Positions 37,891 to 49,100 of a stretch of 64,000 nt of DNA are shown piece by piece (position 1 is the first letter of the stretch; every line of letters starts with the position of its first letter). The translations under genes were made by a program, and so were the position numbers. This DNA comes from Microbulbifer sp. MKSA007 (GTDB lineage Bacteria; Pseudomonadota; Gammaproteobacteria; Pseudomonadales; Cellvibrionaceae). The DNA is taken from NCBI GenBank assembly GCA_032615215.1, contig CP128433.1, positions 3,369,501-3,433,500 of the forward strand, given 5' to 3'. The notes beneath the pieces were generated by a model. It had not been told where the DNA came from, did no database searches, and saw only the letters and a program-made list of their open reading frames with translations.

Positions 37891-38658
37891 ATGTTAAAAA
37901 ACTATTTAAGCATTATTTGGATTCGTGGTACTGGTGCACTTAAGGCTGACTCCGAGAACTCCTACCTCGGATCACTTTGGTGGGTGCTCGAACCCATCCT
38001 TTTGACAGCACTTTTTTACCTCGCCTTTTCCACAGGGCTTAAAGGTGGCGGTAAAGGCACAGACTTCATTTATTTCTTGCTCTGTGCGTTAATCCCCTTC
38101 AAGTGGACCTCTTCTTCAATAACTGGTAGTGGAACCTCGATTAGTAGCAACAAAGGTATTCTTAGTCAATTCTACCTACCCAAGTGGATATTCCCAACCA
38201 CCGTAAACCTATCTATGCTTTTGCGCTTTTCAATTGTCTTCCCGCTTTTGTGTTTGTTTTTTGTACTTAGCGGGTTTAATCTAAGTATAAATTGGATTTT
38301 TTTACTGCCAATTATAGTTTGTCAGGTGTTTATTAACTTAGGTCTTAGCTTTATAACTGCCGCTATTGTACCCTTAGTTCCAGATACGAAGCACATTATT
38401 AGCCTGGGCGTGACGACCATCTTATTTACCTCGGGTATATTTTTTGATATCAACAGCCGCCCGGAAGCAATTCAAGAAATTTTGCACCTCAATCCCTTCG
38501 TCAGCATATTTGACAGCTATCGCGCTATTCTAATCCGGGGTGAAAGCTTGAATAGCACAGAACTTCTGTACCCATATTGTTTTGCTGCTGCATCCTTTCT
38601 TTTAGGCTTAGGAATCTTACAAAAATTTGATAGGCACTACCCAAGGACGCTCTTATGA
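37891..38658 (+). CDS. wzm: ABC-2 type polysaccharide export permease (Wzm/KpsM)
   Basis: A 255-residue inner-membrane protein with about six membrane segments (for example ILLTALFYLAFSTGL, FSIVFPLLCLFFVLSG, FAAASFLLGLGIL) and the N-terminal cytoplasmic start typical of ABC-2 glycan exporters (ADSENSYLGSLWWVLEPIL). It forms the channel of the transporter that moves completed lipid-linked chains to the periplasm. The ATP-binding partner follows with a 4-base ATGA overlap. The first gene of a plus-strand operon running to 42897; its promoter lies in 37706-37890. Confidence 0.93.
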   Translation: MLKNYLSIIWIRGTGALKADSENSYLGSLWWVLEPILLTALFYLAFSTGLKGGGKGTDFIYFLLCALIPFKWTSSSITGSGTSISSNKGILSQFYLPKWIFPTTVNLSMLLRFSIVFPLLCLFFVLSGFNLSINWIFLLPIIVCQVFINLGLSFITAAIVPLVPDTKHIISLGVTTILFTSGIFFDINSRPEAIQEILHLNPFVSIFDSYRAILIRGESLNSTELLYPYCFAAASFLLGLGILQKFDRHYPRTLL

Positions 38659-39351
38659 AAGATAAAGTACTCGCCTTTAATGAAGTTGGCGTTTGCTTTC
38701 GTAGACGCTTAACCCCTTTTCTAAAAAGGAATATGTCCTTGAAGATCTTAATTTTGAACTATTTAAGGGCGAAACACTTGGTGTAATTGGCCGCAATGGT
38801 GCGGGAAAATCAACCCTTTTGAAGCTTTTGGCAGGCATCATCAAACCTGACAAAGGCCATATTTCACGGTCAAAAGGATTAAGATCTCAATTGCTATCTT
38901 TAAACCTAGGCTTTAATAAGAATCTCAGTGGTTATGACAATACTGTAATGGCTCTAGTTACGCAGGGTATGCCTATTAGCGTCGCAAAATCTCTAGTCTC
39001 AGAGATTGCACAGTTTGGAGAAATAACACACCTAATGAACCAACCTGTAGGAACCTACTCTGCAGGGGAAAGAGCTCGACTTGGCTTTTCAATTGCAATT
39101 CGCACCAACCCAGAGATTTTATTGCTAGATGAAATTTTAGGTGTCGGAGATAAAAAATTTAAAGAAAGATCATCCCACGAGCTGAAAAAAGAGTTCGATC
39201 TAACCAAACAGTTGTTTTGGTATCCCATTCAACTAGAACTTTAAAGAAATTTTGTGACCGCACCCTCTGGATTGATCAAGGTAAAGTAAAGATGCTCGGT
39301 TCCACTCAGAATGTATTAGATTCCTACTCTTTAGAGACTGAATCAATATGA
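38655..39351 (+). CDS. wzt: ABC polysaccharide export ATPase (Wzt/KpsT), frame broken twice
   Basis: The ATPase partner of Wzm, 232 residues when two bases are restored. Walker A is GRNGAGKST, the signature region is TYSAGERARLGF, Walker B is ILLLDEILGVGD, and the H-loop is LVSHSTRTLKKF. Frame breaks lie at 38723-38727 (five A, six expected) and 39206-39208 (three A, four expected). The product is short, like KpsT: it lacks the C-terminal carbohydrate-binding domain found in some Wzt proteins, so chain recognition is probably not by a terminal cap. Ends in an ATGA overlap with the sulfotransferase gene. Confidence 0.9.
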
Positions 39352-40352
39352 AGATATACGTCCATATTGGGTCGGACAAAACCGGAACCACATCTATTCA
39401 AAATACTTTAACCAGAAGCCGTAACGCACTAAAAAAATGCGGAATACTTTATCCCCAGTTAGAGAAAGCACCACACCAAGAAATTTTGGCAAGAGAACTC
39501 CTATCGGGAAATAAGGGACCTGGCTGGGAAGCTTTTGAGAAACATTTGAAGAGTAGTAACGAGAATGTCATTCTTAGCTCTGAAATGCTTTGCGGAGTTG
39601 GCGAAGCAGATATCCTGAGACTCAAAGATTGGCTGAATAGCCACGAGGTTAAAATAATCGCGTATATAAGAAAATCTGACGAATATCTAGAGTCAGGTGC
39701 AATGCAACGACTTAAGAGCTGCAAATCAAGAGTTGATTTTTTTCGCTTATACCGAAAGTTAAAATGGCTTCCTGCAATATTTAATCCTCTAGTCTACATT
39801 TCTGGATTCAAACCTTTATTCGTATTTAGGTGGTCAAAGGTGTTTGGTAAAGAAAATCTATATGTACGTCCCTACTGTAAGTCGCAGTGGGTAGACGGCA
39901 ATTTAATATCAGACTTCATGAGTACATTAGGCTTTTCTTCACAAGTTAAAAACCTGAGGCAAATGCCACTCAAAAAAAATATAACGCCGAATATATATAC
40001 GATTTTTGCTATGTCTACTTTCGCAACCACCTCACGCCCTTCGATGAGGCATCAGTTTTCTGAAGTGATGACCCAAAAATATGGGCAGGTAATGAAGCAA
40101 CCCGTTAGCAGTCGCTTTAAGAGATATATGGCTTTAGCTATATCAAACATTATACTTAAGCGGGTAAGCAGCGAATTTAATTGCCCTCCTCCAGTTAAGA
40201 AAAAATTGTTAGCCGGCTTTGCACCAGGAGAATCATCTATTGCCGGCAAATCCCAACAGCTTCTACTTGAGTTTTCAATACATCAAAAAAAGCAAGTTAA
40301 TCGATTAAGGAGAAAACTTGCACTTAAAGATGCTCAGCAGCCCCAACCATAA
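39348..40352 (+). CDS. Sulfotransferase-like protein of the polysaccharide locus
   Basis: A 334-residue protein starting YVHIGSDKTGTTSIQ. The KTGTTS loop (residues 11-16) is the 5'-phosphosulfate-binding loop of PAPS-dependent sulfotransferases. A 3'-phosphate-binding-like element follows at IAYIRKSDEYLESG near residue 110. No signal peptide or clear membrane segment is present, so it would act in the cytoplasm on the growing glycan or its lipid-linked precursor. Coupled to wzt by an ATGA overlap. Sulfation of the exported glycan is inferred from family and location. Confidence 0.82.
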   Translation: MKIYVHIGSDKTGTTSIQNTLTRSRNALKKCGILYPQLEKAPHQEILARELLSGNKGPGWEAFEKHLKSSNENVILSSEMLCGVGEADILRLKDWLNSHEVKIIAYIRKSDEYLESGAMQRLKSCKSRVDFFRLYRKLKWLPAIFNPLVYISGFKPLFVFRWSKVFGKENLYVRPYCKSQWVDGNLISDFMSTLGFSSQVKNLRQMPLKKNITPNIYTIFAMSTFATTSRPSMRHQFSEVMTQKYGQVMKQPVSSRFKRYMALAISNIILKRVSSEFNCPPPVKKKLLAGFAPGESSIAGKSQQLLLEFSIHQKKQVNRLRRKLALKDAQQPQP

Positions 40353-40404
40353 CTTATTGCAAAAGTTTGATTTATATACCAATTGGCTCAAGGGCCCAAC
40401 AATA

Positions 40405-41709
40405 ATGGCTAATAATTGCAAAAATAAACGCATTCTGTTTTTTACAATGCAGTATGGCCCGGGCTACACTCAAGGTACAGAAAGGTATATAAGGAATATA
40501 ACAAGCGGGCTCAGAGATATAGGTTGTGACATTATAATTGCAGCTGGTGATCCAGAAAAAAAGACTACGAATATATATAGTTCGGAGCTTGCAGGCAAAA
40601 CTACATTAATTAAGATTCCAACAAAAGGATGGGGCGCACTTGATGGAGCACCTGTAGATTATTACAAAAAGCTGCTGCGTGAGGTTCAACCTGACATCAT
40701 TCACATGGTGAACCCTGCCCATATTGGAGTTAATGCACTAATAGCTGCAAGAGCCCTTCAGCTACCTTACTTTATCACAGTAACTGACTTCTGGTGGCTA
40801 TGCCCAAAACATACCTTGACATTAAGCGATGGTAGATTCTGCTCAGGCTTCAGAAAATCAACTGAGTGCTTAAAGTGCATTGCTTCAACACACTCAAATA
40901 AAATTATAAAAAAAATATCAACACGAACTGGTTTCAACGTTTTAGCTCAAGGCGCCATCCTGGGTAACAACCTCCTGAAATTTGGTGGCATTACTAAATG
41001 GCCGAAGAGAAATAGGTTGCTCCATCAAATTCTAAGTAACGCCCAAAAGGTTATCTGCCTTTCCAAGACAGGAAAATCTCGCCTAGAGAACTTTTTTAGA
41101 ATTAACAATACCACTTACCTACCAACTGGACTTTCATCCGATTGGTTCTTACCCCCCACTGCAAAGAAAAGCATAGATTCATGTATTAGAATTGGATTTT
41201 TGGGTGCGATTGCGCCACATAAGGGAGTGCATCTACTTGTAGAGGCGATGTCCCAACTAGCATATAAGGACGTTGTGTTGAGTGTCGCTGGGAGAGTACA
41301 TGACAAAGACTATGCCAACTTATTATTTAAAAGTAGCACAAATATAGAGTATTTAGGGGAAGTTGATGAAAAGAGCACCATCTCTTTTCTAGACTCCTTA
41401 GATTTGCTAGTAATACCAAGTACTAGTCCCGAAAACCAACCGCAAGTTCTACTTGAAGCCGGCGCAAGAGGGATACCCACAATTTCGAGTAACAGCCCAG
41501 GCTGCGCTGAACTATTGGAGGCCAAGCTAACATTCCCAATGAATGACTCAAATTCACTGACTCATCTTATCCAGAAATTTTTGGACAATCCTTCCTATTT
41601 TACGCCTCCAGAAAAACCTCTTTCTGTGGCAGAGGTCACGGCTAAGACCTGTAATATCTACTCGGCTAGGAAGCCTATCTTTAGTACAATTTCAAAAATT
41701 AATCTTTAA
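40405..41709 (+). CDS. Group 1 (GT4) glycosyltransferase
   Basis: A GT-B enzyme of about 434 residues. The N-terminal domain begins KRILFFTMQYGPGYTQGTERYI and has the cysteine-containing stretch FWWLCPKHTLTLSDG common in this subgroup. The C-terminal domain has IGFLGAIAPHKGVHLLVEAM and VIPSTSPENQPQVLLEAGARG. The start at 40405 is inferred from the family N-terminus. Earlier starts at 40318 (TTG) and 40330 would overlap the sulfotransferase gene by 23-35 bases. Third gene of the plus-strand export operon. Confidence 0.85.
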   Translation: MANNCKNKRILFFTMQYGPGYTQGTERYIRNITSGLRDIGCDIIIAAGDPEKKTTNIYSSELAGKTTLIKIPTKGWGALDGAPVDYYKKLLREVQPDIIHMVNPAHIGVNALIAARALQLPYFITVTDFWWLCPKHTLTLSDGRFCSGFRKSTECLKCIASTHSNKIIKKISTRTGFNVLAQGAILGNNLLKFGGITKWPKRNRLLHQILSNAQKVICLSKTGKSRLENFFRINNTTYLPTGLSSDWFLPPTAKKSIDSCIRIGFLGAIAPHKGVHLLVEAMSQLAYKDVVLSVAGRVHDKDYANLLFKSSTNIEYLGEVDEKSTISFLDSLDLLVIPSTSPENQPQVLLEAGARGIPTISSNSPGCAELLEAKLTFPMNDSNSLTHLIQKFLDNPSYFTPPEKPLSVAEVTAKTCNIYSARKPIFSTISKINL

Positions 41710-41724
41710 GGCCCAATAAAAGTT

Positions 41725-42897
41725 ATGAAAAAAATACTTTTTTATGAGCCAATGCCAGACATTCTGCGGGCAGAACAGGTATGTGCGCTTGCACAACAAG
41801 AAATAAAAGAAGGCAATCAAGTTTTTCTCATAGTCGAAGAAGAAGTTCAGCTGCTTTTTCGAAACGCGCAGAACACCCCTCACACAGTTTGCTGTATAAA
41901 CATTATAAAATCCATAGTTACCGAATCTGGCGTTCCATTTTTCGCCCTCCCAAGAAATGCGGCATTAAGAAAACTTTTTAATGACTCACCTGAGGCAACC
42001 CTGAAAAAAATACAGCAATATAGAAAAGCCGCATATGGGGATATTATTGCCGATTACAACCCTGATCTCATTATCCTCTGGAATGGACTAGTACACTACC
42101 AGCAAGACTTTATCTCTTTAACAAGAGCGTTAAACCCAAGACAAGAATATCGCTACATTGAAGCCGGCTGGTTTCCTCAAAAAGGAACTTACTATCAAGA
42201 TGACAGAGGTGTTAATGCAGAAAGCTCAATCGCTTTTACATGCCCCATCAAAATTTCGACCAGAGAGAGGGAATCGATAAACAACTGGAAGAATAAATAC
42301 TATACTCAACATGGCAAACACAGGATTAAAGACTGCGGCTATATATTTGTTCCACTTCAACTGGAAACAGATACAAATATTACTATGTTTTCCCCCTTCA
42401 AAACAATGGCCGAGTTCATAGAATGGGTAATCAAGAATACCGATGAAACACTAAAGATTATAATAAGGCCACACCCCATTTATCCTGCTATTCCCAAATT
42501 AAATGTAAAAGACATCCCAAATAGAGTTTCATTTGATAGCGAGACACCCATTTATAAACTATTAGCTGAATGCAGTGCAGTTATAGGAATTAATAGCACC
42601 GTGTTATTGGAAAGCCTGATTTATAACAAGCCTACATACGCACTTGGAAGTGGATTATTTAATTCCTCAGAAGCCATCATCAAACAAAATATTGACACCC
42701 CCATAGAACTAAATAGCGGTGAAAATTTAAAATATGAAAGTGATGCTCTTCTGTATTTTTTATTGAAAAAACAGAACAGCATCCCCCTTTTCAAAAAAAC
42801 TGATAGCAAAACAAACACACCTTCGCCATATGGCAGATTATCTATACTAATTGCAAGGATATATCTGACATTAAGGAGAAAACTAAACACGAAGTAA
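41725..42897 (+). CDS. Capsule polysaccharide synthesis protein (KpsS/Capsule_synth type)
   Basis: A 390-residue soluble protein. The stretch GYIFVPLQLETDTNI, followed by RPHPIYP and the donor-site motif VIGINSTVLLESLIYNKP, matches the Capsule_synth family. In group 2 capsules that family includes KpsS/KpsC, the Kdo transferases that build the poly-Kdo linker on phosphatidylglycerol. It lies last in the wzm-wzt operon, which fits an ABC-dependent capsule. Whether it transfers Kdo or another sugar cannot be told. ATG at 41725 with a weak upstream site. Confidence 0.78.
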   Translation: MKKILFYEPMPDILRAEQVCALAQQEIKEGNQVFLIVEEEVQLLFRNAQNTPHTVCCINIIKSIVTESGVPFFALPRNAALRKLFNDSPEATLKKIQQYRKAAYGDIIADYNPDLIILWNGLVHYQQDFISLTRALNPRQEYRYIEAGWFPQKGTYYQDDRGVNAESSIAFTCPIKISTRERESINNWKNKYYTQHGKHRIKDCGYIFVPLQLETDTNITMFSPFKTMAEFIEWVIKNTDETLKIIIRPHPIYPAIPKLNVKDIPNRVSFDSETPIYKLLAECSAVIGINSTVLLESLIYNKPTYALGSGLFNSSEAIIKQNIDTPIELNSGENLKYESDALLYFLLKKQNSIPLFKKTDSKTNTPSPYGRLSILIARIYLTLRRKLNTK

Positions 42898-43309
42898 GAG
42901 TTGCCGAGCACACTCTTTTAGCATGGAATACAACTCCTTTGAGCATATAGAAATTTATTGCGATATTACTTTAATACACTATGCAGAAGTACTGGCACCT
43001 TAATTATAGACTCCTTTAGTATCACTCCACTATAAACTTTCAACTTATTCCTAGGGGCTGGGGTCCCACTGAAACACGCTACTTTTTTTACCGTGGTCTG
43101 GATTACAGAATTTCTACAAACAACTAAACGATGCTAACGGTTGCGAAATCCCTGCAGATGGAGAGTGTTTTTATACTGTCACGATCCCCTTCCTATTTGA
43201 GTACCTTTCCCTCCACTCAGTATTTTTATGGCAACAGGTAAGCATACCTAGATTGCCAATATAAGTGACACACGCCTGCCCGCTAGAAATTCTAGTGAGC
43301 TCAAGTAAT
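42898..43309. other. Gap between the export operon and IS remnants
   Basis: 412 bases with no gene that I can support. A short palindrome (CTAGAA/TTCTAG, near 43283-43295) lies just before the IS30-type remnant and may belong to its end. Confidence 0.5.
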
Positions 43310-44149
43310 TTAGAGTTTTTTTGGGCAAGTGTTTATTCGAAACACTGCATCGTCAATACGGCTTTTGGGTATCTTACCAATTTTCATACCTTTCGGGAAG
43401 AAACGTCTCAAAGGGCCATTCGTATTTTCATTTAATCCATGCTCCCAGGAGTAATAAGGCTTTGCAAAATATATTTTGCACCCCAGTTTCTGCGCAATCG
43501 ATTGATGACTAGCAAACTCACCTCCGTTATCGAAGGTTATCGTTTTACATATTGCCTGATACGGCTTCAGCATCTGCTTGATTGCCCGACTTACTGTCCT
43601 CTTACTCTTGTTGGGCACCCTACGAGTGAGCAACAATTTAGAGATTCGCTCAACTAAATTCACAAGATAGCTATCTTGGTCGTAAACCGTATCGCCCTCT
43701 CAGTGACCGAACTCGGTATTTCCATCAACAATCCTAGGCCGTTCTTCAATATCAATACGCTCCGGAATGAGCTTTGTTCCTGCCTCAGAACCTGTACGCT
43801 TTCGGTAGACTTTGCCTTTTCGTGGAAGCCGCAACCTCCAACCAAGCTGAGCTATCCAGCGATAAATAGTAGAACAACTGACCGTTTCTCTCATTTCTCA
43901 AGCTTCATCCGACCAGCAACTTGGTCGGAACTAGCGTTTTTTAGCTGATGGTCGATTTACACCTTCATGGCGAAATCAAACTTGGTATACTTACGAGCCC
44001 CATATCGCCTCCATAACGCTTGGCGATGAGCGCTATCGCGCAATAAGGATGAAAGCGATTAAGCTCTAGGGAGATAGTTTTGTTGGAGCGATTGAGGTGT
44101 AGTGCAATGGCTCGAGCCGAATAGCCCTGTCCATTGAGGACTTCGATTG
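43310..44149 (-). pseudogene. IS30-family transposase remnant
   Basis: Pieces of one IS30-type transposase lie in order on the minus strand. They are an HTH part (YSARAIALHLNRSNKTISLE), a middle part (LRLPRKGKVYRKRTGSEAG) and the catalytic part (TFDNGGEFASHQ; YFAKPYYSWEHGLNENTNG; RRFFPKGMKIG). The frame is interrupted by shifts near 43980 and 43900 and by a TGA where FGHWEGDT should have its tryptophan (after NTEFGH, near 43700). The protein also stops early at 43310. The 5' end is cut by the IS3-type element at 44150. It is not active. Confidence 0.85.
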
Positions 44150-44155
44150 TAGTGG

Positions 44156-44932
44156 TCAACTATTACCGGACAGTAAGTTAAGTTTTTCTTCCGCTTTTGC
44201 AGGTGGTAATCCGTCATTGTGTTGATGGGGACGCTCCCAGTTGTAGTAAGTCATCAAGTAATAGCTGATGTCTCGGCTCGCTTCTGTGATGGCGTTGTAA
44301 CCGAGAGAGGGTATCCATTCACTTTTCAGACTCCGAAACACTCTTTCCATTGGTGCATTATCCCAGCAATTTCCACGTCAACTCATGCTCTGGGCCATTC
44401 GGTAGCGCCACAACCGTTGGCGGAACCGATGACTGGTATACTGACAGCCTTGATCCGAGTGGAACATAACTCCATCGGGCTTTCCTCGATGCTCCCAGGC
44501 CATTTCCAATGCTTTTGTCGTTAATGCCGTATCTGGGTGCCCTGAGAGAGCCTATCCAACGATACGGCGAGCATATAAGTCTATAACGGTAGCTAGGTAA
44601 CACCAGTTTGAGCCAGCCCAGATATAGGTAATATCGCCACACCAAACTTGATTGGGTTTCTCTACATTAAACCGGCGGTCAAGTTTATTGGGTATATCTA
44701 AGTTCTCTACGATTGCTCTCTTATATTTATGAGAACCTGGTTGCTTACATACCAAACCCGCCTCACTCATGAGTTTTCGGACTTTAAAGCGTCCAATTGG
44801 TATCTCCTGCTCACAAAGTAAAGTTACGATTGTGCGGATTCCAGCAGAGCCTCGGCTGCGCTCGAAGAGCTCAATGACTTTAGAGCGAAGCTGCATTCTG
44901 GGTATATCTTTGGAAGGGTTGTTGATCGGCAC
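44156..44932 (-). pseudogene. IS3 transposase orfB with two in-frame stops
   Basis: One continuous minus-strand frame reads as an IS3 catalytic subunit: VEKPNQVWCGDITYIW (first D), GVMFHSDQGCQYTS (second D) and RVFRSLKSEW (E). It is interrupted by TAG at 44552-44554 (tryptophan expected after ARRIVG) and by TGA where RRGNCWDN should have its first arginine (near 44380). The transposase should be dead. Confidence 0.85.
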
Positions 44933-45001
44933 TACTCGTTCAGAATGGATACTTCACTATCAGAAACTTGAAAAGGTTTAGGTGTCCGCATAATAGATAC
45001 A

Positions 45002-45193
45002 TTAAACGGATGGTTCGCCATTAGTTACATTACTTTCTGCATGGACCACTAGCTGTTTCACCCAGCGACGGATAGCCGTTGTACCAAAATCCAGCGATCG
45101 GGCCGCTTCAGGGATTGAATAGCTTTGATTTACAACTAGGCGGGCAGCATCTAATTTAAATTCGGGAAAAAAGGATCGACGCTGTCTACTCAT
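45002..45193 (-). pseudogene. IS3 orfA, truncated
   Basis: 63 residues starting with the HTH-type orfA motif RSFFPEFKLDAARLV and ending soon after IRRWVKQL. The leucine-zipper end normally shared with orfB is missing, and the frames do not join into orfB through a usual slippery site. This indicates a deletion between 44932 and 45002. Confidence 0.75.
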
Positions 45194-45511
45194 TGAACAC
45201 CTCTATCTTCGGTGGCAACTTTACCACCTAAATTGGTGTCCAGGTTTAGTAGACCACTACAAAACCCTAGCTATTTTTTAAAGGTTCTTTAAAATTATTT
45301 GTCTAAGCAAGTGGCAGGGCTTATAAATCACTATCCAGCGAAACAGGATAGGGAAATTACTAGGTAAGCTATTACATTTATACTTACGTAAAAATCCAAA
45401 TAGCCAATACAACCTCTTAAAATATACAAAGAGGACTTGAGAGCCCTCAGCTTCTACAAAGCCTCATTTATACAAGCTCTGTAGAAGCACCAACCTAACT
45501 TATTCTATCAA

Positions 45512-46168
45512 TCAGAAATCGTAACCAAATAATGTTACATCAGAAGAAAATCTATCTCCCACCTTGTTTTTTGTGGCTCGCGTATAATATTCACCATAAT
45601 ACCTATGCTTTTTAGAGTTACTAATAAGCATCTCAGGCAAATCCTTCCCCACAAAACCCTCAATAATTTTTGCACAGCTTTTCCAGTGAGAGTTTAAATT
45701 CTCCATTCTTAAAATTAAATTTGGCATCAACCTACCATCATGAAAGATCAGAGAAGTTTGTGAGCGCAGATGTATATCAAGATCCTGATCCTTAGTGACA
45801 CTGATTATATCAACATACTCCTCAAAGGGCATACCAGTATACATACCTAGCTTAAGTAACGGAGGGTGAATATTAGCCCTACAAACTTTATCGTTATAAC
45901 TAGATACAAGCCTGTCCCAAGGATTTCGCACAACAGTAAACACAAATAAGCCATCAATTTTCTTTGATAGCGCCTTCGAGCTTTTATAATTGAAAGGATA
46001 TTTCTCTCTATTGTGGATATTTTTTGCCTTGACAGCTTCAGAAAAGTCAACACCTACTAGAGGAGCCAAAACCTTTTTCACACTCGAATTAGCTGCTTTA
46101 GGAATCCCAATATATGCAAACGAGTAGCTTTCAAAAAGTATCGTGTTGCTATGACTTACACCGTCCAT
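45512..46168 (-). CDS. Carbohydrate-type sulfotransferase (Sulfotransfer_2)
   Basis: A 218-residue protein with both PAPS sites of the Sulfotransfer_2 family: the 5'-phosphosulfate loop IPKAANSSVKKVL near residues 22-34 and the 3'-phosphate motif FTVVRNPWDRLVSSYND near 78-94. No signal peptide is seen. It starts 3 bases past the stop of the 1.09-kb-codon fusion gene, so the two form an operon. It probably sulfates the same glycan. The 250 bases downstream (45260-45511) up to the IS element hold no gene. Confidence 0.85.
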   Translation of the reverse strand: MDGVSHSNTILFESYSFAYIGIPKAANSSVKKVLAPLVGVDFSEAVKAKNIHNREKYPFNYKSSKALSKKIDGLFVFTVVRNPWDRLVSSYNDKVCRANIHPPLLKLGMYTGMPFEEYVDIISVTKDQDLDIHLRSQTSLIFHDGRLMPNLILRMENLNSHWKSCAKIIEGFVGKDLPEMLISNSKKHRYYGEYYTRATKNKVGDRFSSDVTLFGYDF

Positions 46169-46171
46169 AAA

Positions 46172-49100
46172 TTACCGCCTGTACTCGCCATGAACTATCA
46201 ATGAATATATATTAATAATATCTTTTTTGATCTGCCCTCGATCACTCAGCATTTTCTTAAAATTCCTTCTTATAAATCCATTCCCTGTTTTAACATTAAC
46301 ATAATCATATTCTTGGCCTAAACTACCACTTAGAGTTCCGTTAGCCTGCTTCCAAAGCCCTGGGACCTGGCCATTCCCGACAACATACTCCAAACTTCTG
46401 CCGCTATACTTGTTCTCAAATGTGACCTCTTTAAACATTACAATATCTTGACGTTCAGGGCTCTCGATTAGCTCTAAGTAAGGCCCTATCGATTCATATG
46501 GCTCAAGTACAAACTCAACTCCCAGCCTACAAATCGTCTCCTCCAGATCTAAGCAAAACTCAACCACCCCTTGGTGCAAGTTAGCAGAAAATCCAGATCG
46601 GACTTCATCCCCTTCAAAAGGTAAAAACTCAGCCTCAACCTTTCTTTCACTTGTAAACTTACACCTAACAAATGACTGCTCCTTACTTAAGAACGCCAAC
46701 TCAAACATGACCAAATTTTTTCGGTAAGGATGTTCTGGGCTGTTTATATCCATAAACTCTCCCAGATACCCTGAAGCGCTCATCCCTCTATCAATTATGT
46801 TGGACTGAACTCCAGCATATGTAACAAAATAATATCCTTTAAGATTCTCGATACCCATGAACCTAGAAATATAATTTTGTAATGTGCCATTATGCCCGAT
46901 ATCAATGATAGAGCACTTTTCACCATCAAAAGCACTAGAATTACTATAGTATTCCTTGAGGGCAGCCCGCTCTCTCTCAGCAACATCCAACAAGTGTTTT
47001 TCGCAAAGACGTAAAACTTCCCCTAACTTTTCAATATCGGATTCACTTGCAGATTTCACCTGCTTTTGGTGCTTAAAAATACTCCTAACTACAGGGCCTA
47101 CAACCTCAGGATCTAGACCATAGCGGGCAGACAATAGAGTTACTGGGTCAACTGGAGAGAAGTTATTTTTCAGTATACCCAATGCATCATCTAGAGTGTG
47201 TATTGAAACAACACTCAAACTACGCCTAGAGGCATATAGATAATGCGTCTTAACACCTGCTTTCCCTGTTTTTTTCAGAAGATTATCGACGACATCTTTA
47301 ACTACATGGCCATCACGTGACAAAAAGACTAAGTCAGTCACACCATCTTCCGACGCCTTACCTAAAATCCACTTAGCAAAACCATATATAAACAGGCCGA
47401 CTGAACGATATCCCAGCTCAATCGCACTACCACCACCCACAGTTCTGCTTATCGTTTTAGTCAAGAAACTATCATTTCTTTGAGCTAACAAGCCTTTGAA
47501 AATTGAGTTTGAAATCTCATCCGATAGGTAAGCTTTGCTAGAAAGCCTACTAGATCGCTTGAAAAAATCCTCAATACTAGGCAGATGAATCCCTTGTACT
47601 CCATGAAGATTTGCTTTTTCAACATCTGAGATTTTATTATCGCCAATATGAACTACTGCTTTAGGTGAAACCTCAAGAGCCTCAATTACTTGAGGGAAAA
47701 TATTCCCAGTATATTTAGTTAACCCCACCTCTGAAGAACTAAATAACCTGAAATAGCCTTTGTAACCGAATTCTAACAGCAGCTCTTCTATCAGCTCTAC
47801 AGGATAATAGGTGTCCGTTACAATGATAACCTTTTTGCCCTTAGCCAAGGCGTAATCAAATAGCTTCTTACCGACAGGTCTTACACTTAAACACTTCAAA
47901 TCAAGTGCAAACTCCCCTCTTTCAAGCTCCTTTCCAGAGGTCTGTAGTTCACTCCAGACTTCTTCCCTAAGAAGCACATCATACCTATCTCGCAGTAAGA
48001 CTTCCTCTTTTAACCCGCTACTTTCAGCATTTCGTCGGCTTATATTCCTCGCTTTAGAAAAGCTACGAGCAGTTGCTAGTTGATGCTCACAAACCTGCTT
48101 AGAAAACAGATCAATGAGGTCTCCAGGCTTTTCTAGGCAACGGAAAACCAAAGTGTCAAAGAGATCAAAGGAAACAAAATCAACCTTATCAATCGACAAC
48201 TTTATGCTATCTATATCAAAAGCCTGAAACTGCTGGCCAGAAGCTTTAATTGACGCTGCAGCGCCCTCTACACTTCCAGTAGATTTCCTTTTATTTAGCT
48301 GAGGGAGAGTCTTGGCAATTTTTGCAACTTTATTATCAAGGGCTCGCACAGTTCTCCGCAAGTTCTCCAATTTATTTATCTCTGGATAACTCCAATAGAA
48401 CCCGAGCATATCCCTTAGGTTTTCCCCTGAAGTCAAATACTCAACGTTTGGGGCAGAGGTTGTCGCAATTACTGGAGAAAGCACCTCGGACCAAAAGCGA
48501 GGGTTAACTATACTTTTGAATATCGTCACATAGCTCCTGGTTGAATACTTCTCATACAGCTCCAATACAGGTCTATGCAGGAATTCTACTTCTTTCTCAA
48601 AATACTTTGCTTCACATGCGACAGAAGAAGAAATGGTAAGTACTTTCTTCACATCAGGATGAGCTAAAAGGTGATACGCGGGATAGCTAGTCAAACTAAT
48701 ATTAGAGCTGCTCTTAATATACTCCAGAATACTTTCATCACCACGCTTAACATATGGATGGCGACTATATAACACTTCGGCATATTCATTTGACGCCTTA
48801 TCCAACCTATCAATAAAATCTATTGCCGTAAGCATCTTGCCATTTTTAGCAACAGCCTTGTCATATAAAGTCTGTCCAATAAACAGGGCGGTGTTTGGTT
48901 TTATACTGACCTTATCGAGAACTCGCCGCCAGCCTTTATAGGTAGATATCTTATATTTAGTGGCATACTGATATAAATATTCTTCATTTAGCTCATATTT
49001 TTTCAGAGCTTGAAAGACTTCTTTTTTAGATGATGATACCCCAAATAATATATCATCCAAATATCTACATGGATGCAACCAGATGTCAACATATGCAATG

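Larger units (their letters stand above)
44150..45259 (-). mobile_element. IS3-family insertion sequence, decayed
   Basis: A 1.1-kb element bounded by inverted ends. TAGTGGTCAACTATTACC starts at 44150, and its counterpart ending at 45259 reads TAGTGGTCTACTAAACC on the minus strand. Inside are a short orfA and an orfB with the DDE catalytic set. The match of the ends continues a few bases outward (TTG/CAA), so the exact edge and target duplication are uncertain. It is inserted in the 5' part of the IS30-type gene. Confidence 0.85.
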
